The notes under the pieces were generated by a model. It saw only the letters and a program-made list of their open reading frames with translations, was not told where the DNA came from and searched no databases. A DNA stretch of 15,090 nucleotides from BQOK01 sp048388525. GTDB lineage: Bacteria > Bacillota > Clostridia > Oscillospirales > Ruminococcaceae. How positions within the stretch are numbered: position 1 is the stretch's first letter; each line of letters opens with the position of its first letter. Positions 1 through 6,754 of this stretch are shown piece by piece. A program made the position numbers and the translations under genes. The DNA lies in assembly GCF_048388525.1 (NCBI RefSeq), contig NZ_DBGCTQ010000010.1:1-15090 (forward strand). Reading direction: 5' to 3'.

Positions 1-36
1 AGTAAAAAGGAAAGCCAATCGCAGAATATCTCAGGA

Positions 37-891
37 TTACACCGTCTGGCACCGTATTTGAAACGGAGTCAGACGGTATTTTAATTGAAACCGCTCAAAG
101 TTGTAAAAATGGATATAGTCATCGATAAGCTGCTGTGCTTGCTCAAAGGACTGTATTTTCTGCCTTGAAATACACTCGGTTTTAAGCATAGAAAAGAAAT
201 TTTCAGCCATAGCATTGTCATACGGGTCTCCACGCCTTGACATGGAGGGTGTAATGCCATATTCTTGAGTTAGGGTAAAATATGCTTGCGAGGTGTATTG
301 AAACCCTTGGTCGCTGTGGAGCTGTAACTCCCCGGCGACCTTCTCTTTTTGCAGGGCAGCCCGCACCGTGCCCAACACAAGTTTAATGGTCTGCCGCCTA
401 CTGGTCTTGTAAGCAACCATGCTGTTGTCAAACAGGTCACGGATAACAGATAGGTAGAGAAAGCCTTGTGCTGTGGGGATATAGGAAATATCGGTAACCC
501 ATTTCTGGTTGGGGTGCTCCGCTGTAAAGTTGCGGTCTAGTATATTGGCATAACGATGCACAGCTTGTCCGCAACCTTGCCATCGCTTGCGCCGGATCTC
601 ACTCAGCAAGCCATACTTGCGCATGACACGCAGCACGGTCTTAGGATTCTTGTGGATCCCCTTGTCCTTTTCTAACCACAACTGTATATAGCGGTAGCCG
701 TGTATCCTTCCGCGCATACTCTGGCATTCTGCAATCAGCTCGGCAAGCGAGGCGTCCTTTGCCGGGACTTCCTTGTGTTGCTGATAGCGGTAGTATCCGC
801 TGCGGGATACGCCATAGAATTTGCACATGTCCGAAATCGGATACCTTCCGGCACAGTGCTCTATCAGGCGATATTTTAAGCTGGGTTTCAC
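37..891 (-). CDS. IS3-family transposase OrfB (DDE integrase)
   Basis: This is the catalytic part of the transposase, which cuts and joins the ends of the element. The 284-residue product starts with an HTH-like segment (about residues 17-37, with YGVSRSGYYR). The rve-type integrase core follows, with D134 (WVTDISY), D194 (LHSDQG) and E230 (AENFF). D194 and E230 are separated by 35 residues, the D-35-E spacing of the IS3 family. The GTG start (889-891) overlaps the orfA stop as GTGA, which would allow coupled translation. The frame is also open upstream back to about 930, so a -1 frameshift in orfA could instead give an OrfAB fusion. Length and motifs are complete, with no sign of decay. Confidence 0.93.
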   Translation of the reverse strand: MKPSLKYRLIEHCAGRYPISDMCKFYGVSRSGYYRYQQHKEVPAKDASLAELIAECQSMRGRIHGYRYIQLWLEKDKGIHKNPKTVLRVMRKYGLLSEIRRKRWQGCGQAVHRYANILDRNFTAEHPNQKWVTDISYIPTAQGFLYLSVIRDLFDNSMVAYKTSRRQTIKLVLGTVRAALQKEKVAGELQLHSDQGFQYTSQAYFTLTQEYGITPSMSRRGDPYDNAMAENFFSMLKTECISRQKIQSFEQAQQLIDDYIHFYNFERFQLKYRLTPFQIRCQTV

Positions 892-1178
892 TCCCTTCCA
901 ACGGCTGACAGAAAATTTCGCAGCAACTCATTCTCCATTTTCAAACGCTTAATCACTTGCTCTTGTGTTTCCGGGTTTGTTATTGGACGGCCTTTCGGAA
1001 GTGGTGCTGCATGGCGCAGCTCCACCTCTGGGCGTAAACCGCACCAACTTTGGATGGAGTACTTACTCACCCCATATTTCCTGCTTAGACTTTTTAAGCT
1101 CGCGCCTTGCTTACGGTCTTCTCGAACGGCCTCTTTGATTGCTTGTGGGTAATGCTTTACTCCTTTGATGCCTGCCAT
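888..1178 (-). CDS. IS3-family OrfA (HTH transposase subunit)
   Basis: This is the DNA-binding OrfA protein of the element, about 96 residues from the chosen ATG at 1178 (MAGIKGVKHYP). It has a helix-turn-helix near SLKSLSRKYGVSKYSIQSW and a C-terminal leucine-rich helix (VIKRLKMENELLRNFL), as in IS3 OrfA proteins that dimerise. The ATG at 1178 is chosen because a GGGGG ribosome site lies about 8 nt upstream. An in-frame ATG at about 1205 lies inside a hairpin loop and lacks a good site. The stop overlaps the GTG of orfB. Near the 3' end (912-918) the minus strand reads A AAT TTT in the orfA frame, a possible -1 slippery heptamer leading into the orfB frame. Confidence 0.88.
   Translation of the reverse strand: MAGIKGVKHYPQAIKEAVREDRKQGASLKSLSRKYGVSKYSIQSWCGLRPEVELRHAAPLPKGRPITNPETQEQVIKRLKMENELLRNFLSAVGRE
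912..918 (-). promoter_or_regulatory. candidate -1 ribosomal frameshift site in orfA
   Basis: On the minus strand the orfA codons read CGA AAT TTT CTG, which gives a heptamer A AAT TTT of the X XXY YYZ form. A -1 slip there continues as TCT GTC AGC CGT and enters the orfB frame without a stop. A GGAG lies about 14 nt upstream, a distance at which internal Shine-Dalgarno sites can stimulate -1 shifting. IS3 elements commonly make OrfAB this way, but usually on A-rich A AAA AAG sites, so this one is inferred. Confidence 0.45.
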
Positions 1179-1185
1179 GTCAAAA

Positions 1186-1226
1186 GCCCCCAATCGTACT
1201 TCCATTCTACGATTGGAGGCTTTTTT
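1186..1226 (+). terminator. hairpin at IS right end; plus-strand terminator and minus-strand RBS sequestration
   Basis: A 13-bp stem with one mismatch (GCCCCCAATCGTA at 1186-1198 and TACGATTGGAGGC at 1208-1220) has a 9-nt loop. TTTTTT follows on the plus strand, giving a good rho-independent terminator for any rightward transcript leaving the element. On the minus strand the same hairpin would bury the GGGGG site of orfA in RNA that starts outside the element. This is a known way for IS elements to avoid being switched on by outside transcription; its use here is inferred. Confidence 0.6.
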
Positions 1227-1281
1227 ATTCAATGTCCATTTCCTTTGGTTCTGTGCACGGGGCTTTTTTGTTTGATAAAAG

Positions 1282-1310
1282 TTGAAAAATGTCTCTACAT
1301 AGTGTAGTAT
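1282..1310 (+). promoter_or_regulatory. sigma-A-like promoter facing the ABC operon
   Basis: The -35 is TTGAAA (1282-1287) and the -10 is TAGTAT (1305-1310), with the optimal 17-bp spacer. It points rightward toward the binding-protein remnant and the permease genes. A dyad covers the spacer and the first bases of the -10, and a second lies over the expected start site, so the promoter looks repressible. It is the only convincing promoter seen upstream of 1515. Confidence 0.6.
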
Positions 1311-1333
1311 AAGAATGAAACTACATTGTGTAG
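1295..1333. promoter_or_regulatory. paired operator dyads CTACA-N3-TGTAG
   Basis: Two near-identical 13-bp dyads, CTACATAGTGTAG (1295-1307) and CTACATTGTGTAG (1321-1333), have centres 26 bp apart. They overlap the spacer/-10 and the transcription start of the promoter. The arms match the TACA/TGTA arms of BlaI/MecI/CopY boxes, but those usually have a 2-nt spacer and this one has 3. The regulator family is therefore uncertain, and a GntR/YtrA-type protein is an alternative. Together the dyads also form an imperfect long hairpin followed by TTTTTT (1337-1342), so outside transcripts could terminate here. Confidence 0.5.
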
Positions 1334-1354
1334 AGCTTTTTTGATTTACTTAAC

Positions 1355-1417
1355 AAGGGGTACGACGCCTGCCTGGAAGAGGTGGTGGGGTATGTAACGA
1401 TTCATCAAAGTGAATAA
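1355..1417 (+). pseudogene. 3' remnant of a lost solute-binding-protein gene
   Basis: These 63 bases are 57/63 identical to the last 20 codons plus stop of the binding-protein gene ending at 6670. They read KGYDACLEEVVGYVTIHQSE and then TAA. Five of the six differences are silent and one is Ala to Val, so the copy diverged while still under selection as protein. Homology stops abruptly at 1354/1355, where the sequence becomes AT-rich promoter DNA, and it also stops after the stop codon. The body of the gene, probably about 1.3 kb, is missing, and no start codon or ribosome site serves the fragment. The simplest reading is a deletion of a paralogous first gene of the operon. Confidence 0.8.
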
Positions 1418-1514
1418 ATACCAGCAAAGGTACTTGGGTGTTATCAGTTAGGCGCCCTTATGGCTAAAGGCAGATGAATTTATGATCCAGATACAACAAA
1501 ATAGGCAGGCGACA

Positions 1515-2363
1515 ATGCGAAAAAAGCCAAACGAGCAGTACGTATGGGGGATCGCTTTTTTTGCACCCTTTTTGGTCGGGTTTGGGGTGTTTTATCTGCT
1601 GCCCTTCGGTATGAGCGTGGTGTACACATTTTTGCAGAACCGGGAATTTGTTTTTCTGCAGAACTATGCGGGCGTGTTTGCAAGAGAAGCGTTTCGGCTT
1701 GCGCTGGCAAACACGCTGCGGTTTTTGGCGGTGTGCCTTCCGCTGATCATGGTGTTGGCGCTTTTGCTGGCCATGCTCATTCACGGTGTTTGCAAAAAAA
1801 ATGTGATCTTCCAGTCGGTTTTTTTATTCCCGCTGGTGGTCCCCGTCGCCGCGACCGTGATCATTCTGAAAATGTTTTTGAACGACAACGGCATTGTGAA
1901 CGGGATGCTGACTTTGCTGGGGGGCCAGGGCAAGCCGTGGCTTCACTCCCAGTGGAGCTTTTGGGTGCTGGTGGGGCTGTATTTGTGGAAAAACGTGGGC
2001 TACAACGTCGTGCTGCTGCTGGCGGGGCTAAACTCGATCCCCCCTGAATGCATCGAGGCGGCCAAGATTGACGGCGCGTCCGCCTGGAAGACCTTCACCC
2101 ATATCACCTTTCCGCTGCTGCTGCCCACCATGTTTTTTGTGTTGGTGGTTTCGATCGCAAATTCCTTTAAAAGCTTCCGCGAGGCTTATCTACTGGGCGG
2201 GGACACGCCCAATACCTCGATTTATATGCTGCAGCACTTTTTAAACAACAATTTCCAGAATGCCAATTACGCGAGGCTGTCGGTGGCCGCGATCAGCCTG
2301 TTTGTGGTGGTTGGAACGATCATTACACTGCTATGGAATTACATGAGAAGGGATGCCACATGA
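1515..2363 (+). CDS. sugar-type ABC importer permease, MalF/UgpA-like
   Basis: This is an integral membrane subunit of a carbohydrate-type ABC importer (BPD_transp_1 family), 282 residues, with about six membrane segments beginning at GIAFFAPFLVGFGVFYLLPF. The cytoplasmic EAA loop that docks on the ATPase is canonical: EAAKIDGASAW, starting at E181, with the FPLLLPT ending. The start at 1515 (MRKKPNEQ) fits the short basic N-terminus usual in MalF-like proteins. An in-frame ATG at 1482 would add 11 residues; neither start has a strong ribosome site. The stop overlaps the next start as ATGA, implying coupled translation. No promoter is visible in 1418-1514, which agrees with the gene once having followed another gene. 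Confidence 0.9.
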   Translation: MRKKPNEQYVWGIAFFAPFLVGFGVFYLLPFGMSVVYTFLQNREFVFLQNYAGVFAREAFRLALANTLRFLAVCLPLIMVLALLLAMLIHGVCKKNVIFQSVFLFPLVVPVAATVIILKMFLNDNGIVNGMLTLLGGQGKPWLHSQWSFWVLVGLYLWKNVGYNVVLLLAGLNSIPPECIEAAKIDGASAWKTFTHITFPLLLPTMFFVLVVSIANSFKSFREAYLLGGDTPNTSIYMLQHFLNNNFQNANYARLSVAAISLFVVVGTIITLLWNYMRRDAT

Positions 2364-3184
2364 AAAAGGCGGCCTTATGTATTTTGTGGGTAAGCGCTCT
2401 TTTTGCGCTGTTCCCCTGTGTGTATCTGCTGGGTTGCTCGTTCATGAGCCCGCAGGAGGTGCTTGCTTACTATAGTTCCGAGCAATCGAATTTTTTATTT
2501 CACCTCTGGCCGGATATGCTCACGCTGAGCTCTTACTACCAGGTCTTTTTGCGCCGCCCGGATTATCTGATAAAATTCTGGAACTCCCTGTTTTTGGCCG
2601 GAGCGATCGCCGCGCTTCAAACCGTGATCTCCATTTTTGCGGGGTTCGCACTTTCAAAATTGTTTGTGCCGTTTAAAAAGGCGATTGTTTTTTTGATCGT
2701 ATTAATGATGTTGATGCCGCTGCAGGTGAGTTTGGTGTCGAACTATATCATCCTGAACAAGCTCGCTTTGCTGGGCAGCAGCTGGAGCTTGATCTTGCCC
2801 ATGGCGTTTTCGGCATTCGGCGTTTTTTTGATGTATCAATGCTTTAACGACCTGCCGGACGAATTGATCGAGGCCGCGCGCCTGGACAGTGCGAATTACC
2901 CCGCCGTGCTGCGGTTTGTGGCGGCGCCCTGCGCCGCGCATGGCTGGGGCACCGTTGCGGTGCTAAGCTTTATTGACGCGTGGAACATGGTGGAACAGCC
3001 GCTGATTTTTTTGCAGAGCGAGCAAAAGTACCCTATTTCGGTGTTTTTGGCGAGCAATCTTGAAAAAAACCTGTCGCTGAGTTTTGTGTGCGGCATGCTG
3101 GCGCTGCTATTTCCGTTTTTGTTGTTTTTGTTTTTTCGGGATGAGCTTTTGAGAGGGATCGGTGAAACAAACCTAAAACGCTGA
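2360..3184 (+). CDS. sugar-type ABC importer permease, MalG/UgpE-like
   Basis: This is the second membrane subunit of the importer, 274 residues, and it would pair with the preceding permease. The start is the ATG at 2360 that overlaps the previous stop, with GAGAAGGGA upstream; the N-terminus MKKAALCILWVSALFALFPC forms the first membrane segment. About six membrane helices are visible. The EAA loop begins at E171 as EAARLDSANYPAVLRFVAAP. The usual Gly after the Asp is Ser, and the closing Pro of the motif is missing. A loop this divergent may suit an unusual ATPase partner or a weaker contact. The rest of the protein looks intact. The adaptor gene follows after a 24-nt gap. Confidence 0.88.
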   Translation: MKKAALCILWVSALFALFPCVYLLGCSFMSPQEVLAYYSSEQSNFLFHLWPDMLTLSSYYQVFLRRPDYLIKFWNSLFLAGAIAALQTVISIFAGFALSKLFVPFKKAIVFLIVLMMLMPLQVSLVSNYIILNKLALLGSSWSLILPMAFSAFGVFLMYQCFNDLPDELIEAARLDSANYPAVLRFVAAPCAAHGWGTVAVLSFIDAWNMVEQPLIFLQSEQKYPISVFLASNLEKNLSLSFVCGMLALLFPFLLFLFFRDELLRGIGETNLKR

Positions 3185-3208
3185 ACCGACCGGCAGACGA
3201 GGTGTATT

Positions 3209-4279
3209 ATGACAAAGCAAAAGAAAACGATCCTGCAAGCGGCGCTTTTGATCCTGGCGGCTCTTTTGCTGTGCACGGTGATCTCACAGGTCGTTTATCA
3301 AAAGCTGCTGCCCATTGTGGAAACCGTCAAGCCCTCGCGCAACATCATAACGGTTCAAAGTGTGGCCGCCGCCAGCGTGATGGATGTGACCGAGCAGGTG
3401 CAGGACGCGGCGCCCACCGAGTGGACGGTAAAAGAGGTTTACGCCTCGGCCGGGGAGGTGGTTCAAAAAGGGGAGCCGCTGTTCCAGATCGACATGCTGG
3501 AATATACCGCCAGGCTGCGGCAGATGCAGGCGGATATCCAGGAGCAGCAAAATTACATCAACGCGACCGATTGGACGGGCGGTGACCGGCTGGTGCTGAA
3601 CACCAAGCTGGAGGCCGCAAGGCTGGAATACCAGCGGATGACGGCCTCCGGCACGCCCAAAAACGGCATTGTAACGGCCACGTGCAGCGGAACCATCCGC
3701 TCGCTTTTGGCAAGCCCCGGCGCGCGGCTGAGCGCGTATCAGATCTACGTGGAATACGAGCTTGCCACACAGCAGCAGCGCGTGGTGTGGAGCATGAGCA
3801 AGGCCGCGGGGCCGCGATATCTTGATGTGGGCAGGGTGACGATCAGCAGCACCGACAGCAAGGCCGAAAACGACGGCTTGCCGCTGGAGCTGGAGGTGGC
3901 GGTAAAAAAGCAGCAGGAGGACCTATCCTGGAGCTACCAGGCCCTGCTGCCGCCTGAAACAGTTTTGGACAGCGCCCAAAGCTACCAGGCGACCATGGTT
4001 TTAAAAGAGAATACTTATGATCACGTGGTGCCGCGCTCCTGCGTTCAAACCGACCAGGCAGGGCAAAATTTCATTTATATTGTAACGGAAGAAGAGGGGC
4101 TTTTCAGCAGGCAATACACCGTGTCCACCAAAACGGTGGTGCTTCTGGACGAAGACAACATCCACGCGGCGGTCCGGCCGCAGAACAGCGAAGAATCTTT
4201 AAATGGCTGCGAGATCGTGGTGAGCGCCAGCAAGCCAATCCAAGATGGTAGCGAAGTAGCCCTTAAGGCGGTGGCCTAA
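3209..4279 (+). CDS. HlyD/MacA-type periplasmic adaptor (membrane fusion protein)
   Basis: The 356-residue protein has one N-terminal membrane anchor (about residues 8-29, LQAALLILAALLLCTVIS). The split barrel-sandwich (lipoyl-like) fold of adaptor proteins follows. The first half is around residues 70-95 (VKEVYASAGEVVQKGEPLFQID), then a short helical hairpin about 97-145 with little coiled coil, then the second half GTIRSLLASPGARLS. The C-terminal part is probably beta-barrel. In Gram-positives such proteins stand outside the membrane and work with MacB-type exporters. The ATG at 3209 has CGAGGTG upstream. The next gene starts one base after the stop and encodes a MacB-like permease, so the two probably form a MacAB-like pair. 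The substrate is unknown. Confidence 0.82.
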   Translation: MTKQKKTILQAALLILAALLLCTVISQVVYQKLLPIVETVKPSRNIITVQSVAAASVMDVTEQVQDAAPTEWTVKEVYASAGEVVQKGEPLFQIDMLEYTARLRQMQADIQEQQNYINATDWTGGDRLVLNTKLEAARLEYQRMTASGTPKNGIVTATCSGTIRSLLASPGARLSAYQIYVEYELATQQQRVVWSMSKAAGPRYLDVGRVTISSTDSKAENDGLPLELEVAVKKQQEDLSWSYQALLPPETVLDSAQSYQATMVLKENTYDHVVPRSCVQTDQAGQNFIYIVTEEEGLFSRQYTVSTKTVVLLDEDNIHAAVRPQNSEESLNGCEIVVSASKPIQDGSEVALKAVA

Positions 4280-4280
4280 G

Positions 4281-5327
4281 ATGAAGCTACTTATCAAAAA
4301 AGAGATCCTGTTGGGGTTCGTTTTGGCCCTGACGCTCTGCTGCGGCGGACTTGTCGCCCGGATCGCCTGTTCGGTGCCGGACGGTTACATCCTTCCCGAG
4401 TTGGTGCAAAAAGGGACGCTTTCCGCCACCGATGGCAGCGACATTGCGGGCTATTGTTTAAGTGCCGCGTCCTGCAGCTACCAGGGCACCACGGCAACGG
4501 TGTCGCTGGCCTCCACGAGCGGCGATATGCAGGCGCTTTTGCAGGGGCGGGTTGCTTTCGGCGCTTTTTACCGGGAATCGGCGGCGATGGAAGAAAATCG
4601 TTGGGCCGTGATAGATGAAACATTGGCTGTTCGCTTTTTTATGACGGCAAAGGCGTGCGGGCGCAAGCTGTGGGTAGGCGATACGGAATATACCGTTTGT
4701 GGTGTGGTAAAAGCCAGAACAAACGGCCTTGAGCCAATGTTTGCCGACGGCCTTCCGCGGGTATACATTCCCGCCAACAGCCAGGAGGGCAGCATGGAGG
4801 GCAAAGGGCTGACCTGGTGCGGATTTTCGCGCAAGACGGACAGTAAGGCTGGCGTGGCCGCCGCCCTTGCCCAATACAGCGGGGCTTATGTTTCGGAAGA
4901 AAACATTGTCGATCTGACCTCGCTGAAAAAAATGGCCGCCGCGATACGCAATACCGCAGTCTGTGCGCTGGCAGTTTGCGCGCTGTTCCTGTTAAAGTGC
5001 GTTTTTCACAAATACCTGCAAAGAGGGCTCGGGACTTATTGGAAGATCGTCGGCCCCGGCATGGGGCTTGGCGCGGCAGCGGCCGCTGTGACCACCTTCC
5101 TGCTTTCGGCCCCGCCCGCTCTCTTGCCCAGCGACAATATTTTTGATCTGAGCCATTATTGGGGCGAATTTTTGGCGCTTTTGCAATTTGGCAGCCGGCA
5201 GGGGGGCGATGTGAGCTTTTACATAAGCCAATGTGTTTTCAGCACCCTTTTGATGCTGGCGATCGCCTTGGCGGAGTATTGCTTGTCGGCAGCGATTTTT
5301 TTTGAAGGAAGGGAGAAAACAGCATGA
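4281..5327 (+). CDS. MacB/FtsX-like ABC exporter permease
   Basis: The 348-residue protein has one N-terminal membrane helix (about 6-28), a large extracellular domain (about 30-215), and three C-terminal helices (about 222-242, 255-278, 318-340). This is the 1+3 topology of MacB/FtsX permeases. The extracellular part carries the MacB core pattern: RESAAMEENRWAVIDETLA, then GRKLWVGDTEYTVCGVVKA. No ATPase domain is fused and none is encoded nearby, whereas MacB itself carries one. The start follows the adaptor stop by one base, and the stop overlaps the next ATG as ATGA. Several Cys residues lie in the extracellular part. The family call rests on topology and the core pattern; overall similarity may be low. 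Confidence 0.72.
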   Translation: MKLLIKKEILLGFVLALTLCCGGLVARIACSVPDGYILPELVQKGTLSATDGSDIAGYCLSAASCSYQGTTATVSLASTSGDMQALLQGRVAFGAFYRESAAMEENRWAVIDETLAVRFFMTAKACGRKLWVGDTEYTVCGVVKARTNGLEPMFADGLPRVYIPANSQEGSMEGKGLTWCGFSRKTDSKAGVAAALAQYSGAYVSEENIVDLTSLKKMAAAIRNTAVCALAVCALFLLKCVFHKYLQRGLGTYWKIVGPGMGLGAAAAAVTTFLLSAPPALLPSDNIFDLSHYWGEFLALLQFGSRQGGDVSFYISQCVFSTLLMLAIALAEYCLSAAIFFEGREKTA

Positions 5328-6670
5328 AAAGGAGAATGGTTCTGGGCGCTGCTATTTTGGCTGCAGGCCTGCTGCTTGCGGGGTGCAAAAGCGAGGTGCC
5401 ACAGCTCAATACCGAACTCTTGATCTATGCGGGTGACTCCACAAAATATGACATTTCGGAATACACGAATGTGCTCAGCACCTTTCAAAAAGAGCACGCC
5501 GCTGTTAAGACCTCGTTTTATAAACTGCCCACGGACGAGACAATGGAAGAAAGCGCCGCGCAGGCGGCGCTGAAAACGGCCTTGGCGGGCGGCGACGGCC
5601 CGGACGTGATTGTGGACGCGTGCTGGGCGCAGGACCTGGAAAAGCTGGCGGGCAGCGGGGTGTTTTACGACATGGACCGGCTGCTTGAAAAGGATGCCTC
5701 TTTTACCTTGGATGAGGGGTACCAGAAGGCCGTGATCGACCGGGGCGTTTTTGATGGGAAACGGGTGATCATGCCGTTGTTCTTTACGGTGAACACCTTT
5801 GGCAGCACCGAGGAGCTGCTTGCCAAGAGCGATTTTGAGGGCCTGCACAGCTACACCGCGAAGGAATTTTGCGGCCACGCGAAGGCGTTTTTGCAAGAGA
5901 ACCCGGAAATGGCGCTGTTCAATAACACCGGAGTGCAATACCGCACGATCGTGCAGTCCCTTTTTACAGAGCTGGATACCGAAACGCTTCAGAGCGATGC
6001 CTTCCGGGAGGTGCTGGAGATTTGCCTTCGCAACACAGAACGGCAGAAGGAACTGGGTATTGATGCGGAGGATCTGTTCCGGCCCTATTTTGCGCTGGAA
6101 AGTGGAAAATACCTGTTTTATGGCAACAACGATAATCAGGTGCTCAAACGCTTGGGCACCTTTCAAAACCTGGGAAGGGCCACCTATTTCACATTAAAGA
6201 ACGAACAGGGCAGTCTGAACGGCGCGATCGTATACTTTGCGGCGATCAACGCGCAAAGCGAAAACCTGCAGAACGCCTGGGATTTTGTAAAACTTCTTCT
6301 CACAAACTACCAGGACATCCCCCGGTACCTGCCGCAGGCCACGAAAGGTACCTCGATGGCCGGGGAAGTGGGGCAGGGCGTTCTGTTGGCGGGCAACCGG
6401 GGGATCGTGGACTATTTTCAGCTGGGCCGGGCGCAGACGCTGCATTATCGAAACGCCGACGGCTCAGTTACCAAAATTCCAATGACAACAGTGGAGCAGG
6501 AGGTGGCGGAGGCGTTCGCTGAAATCAGCGCACAGGTGGGCGAAGCGTATTACACCTATTCCACCGATCAGGTGATGAGCTATTTTGACGCCTATGTGGC
6601 GGGTGAAAAGGGGTACGACGCCTGCCTGGAAGAGGCGGTGGGGTATGTGACCATTCACCAAAGCGAGTAA
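5324..6670 (+). CDS. extracellular solute-binding lipoprotein (family 1, sugar-type)
   Basis: The 448-residue protein has a lipoprotein signal peptide, with the lipobox LLAGC giving Cys21 as the lipidated residue. It resembles family 1 binding proteins of sugar importers: GGDGPDVIVDACWAQDLEKL, then GVFYDMDRLL, then a GVFDGKRVIMPLFF segment. It would catch substrate outside the membrane and deliver it to the two MalF/MalG-like permeases. Translation is coupled to the preceding gene by an ATGA overlap. Its last 20 codons recur at 1355-1417 as the scar of a paralogue. A binding protein at the end of the operon, with another formerly at the front, suggests an ancestral pair. The substrate cannot be named. 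Confidence 0.88.
   Translation: MKRRMVLGAAILAAGLLLAGCKSEVPQLNTELLIYAGDSTKYDISEYTNVLSTFQKEHAAVKTSFYKLPTDETMEESAAQAALKTALAGGDGPDVIVDACWAQDLEKLAGSGVFYDMDRLLEKDASFTLDEGYQKAVIDRGVFDGKRVIMPLFFTVNTFGSTEELLAKSDFEGLHSYTAKEFCGHAKAFLQENPEMALFNNTGVQYRTIVQSLFTELDTETLQSDAFREVLEICLRNTERQKELGIDAEDLFRPYFALESGKYLFYGNNDNQVLKRLGTFQNLGRATYFTLKNEQGSLNGAIVYFAAINAQSENLQNAWDFVKLLLTNYQDIPRYLPQATKGTSMAGEVGQGVLLAGNRGIVDYFQLGRAQTLHYRNADGSVTKIPMTTVEQEVAEAFAEISAQVGEAYYTYSTDQVMSYFDAYVAGEKGYDACLEEAVGYVTIHQSE
6608..6670 (+). repeat. direct repeat partner of 1355-1417
   Basis: This 3' end of the binding-protein gene is 57/63 identical to 1355-1417 and lies 5,253 bp downstream in the same orientation. Recombination between the two copies could delete the whole operon, although 63 bp with six mismatches is a weak substrate. 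Confidence 0.8.
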
Positions 6671-6700
6671 GGCGTCTCATCTAAGAAAAGCACAGCAAAT

Positions 6701-6754
6701 AAGAAAAGCGCGGCAAGAGGGCCCGGCTGAAAACAGCCTGGTCCTCTTGCCGCG
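6701..6754 (-). terminator. terminator of the SRAP gene, between convergent genes
   Basis: A perfect 12-bp outer stem (CGCGGCAAGAGG at 6709-6720, CCTCTTGCCGCG at 6743-6754) continues into an inner GGCTG-AAAA-CAGCC hairpin. On the minus strand it is followed by GCTTTTCTTATTT. The right arm abuts the SRAP stop codon at 6755. The plus side has no T-run, so the ABC operon may depend on the stem alone. Confidence 0.8.

Larger units (their letters stand above)
1..1257 (-). mobile_element. IS3-family insertion sequence (left end outside window)
   Basis: The two minus-strand genes orfA and orfB, in the usual IS3 order and with a 4-nt overlap, define the element. The right end is probably near 1257: reading inward there gives TGCACAGAACCAAAGGAAAT, which begins with the TG expected for this family. 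The first bases of the window (AGTAAAAAGGAAAG) look like the inner part of the matching left repeat, so the left tip should lie only a few bases before position 1. A target-site duplication cannot be checked because the left flank is missing. Both reading frames look intact, so the copy may be active. The exact ends are inferred. Confidence 0.85.

Noticed and set aside
1258..1354. A coding gene in the AT-rich gap after the insertion sequence
   Set aside because: Short frames here lack a ribosome site and cross the operator dyads and the scar junction. The stretch is better explained as regulatory DNA.
5219..6166. Minus-strand open frame of 315 codons opposite the binding-protein gene
   Set aside because: It is a shadow of the real gene. 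It has no ribosome site and spans the junction of two coupled genes.
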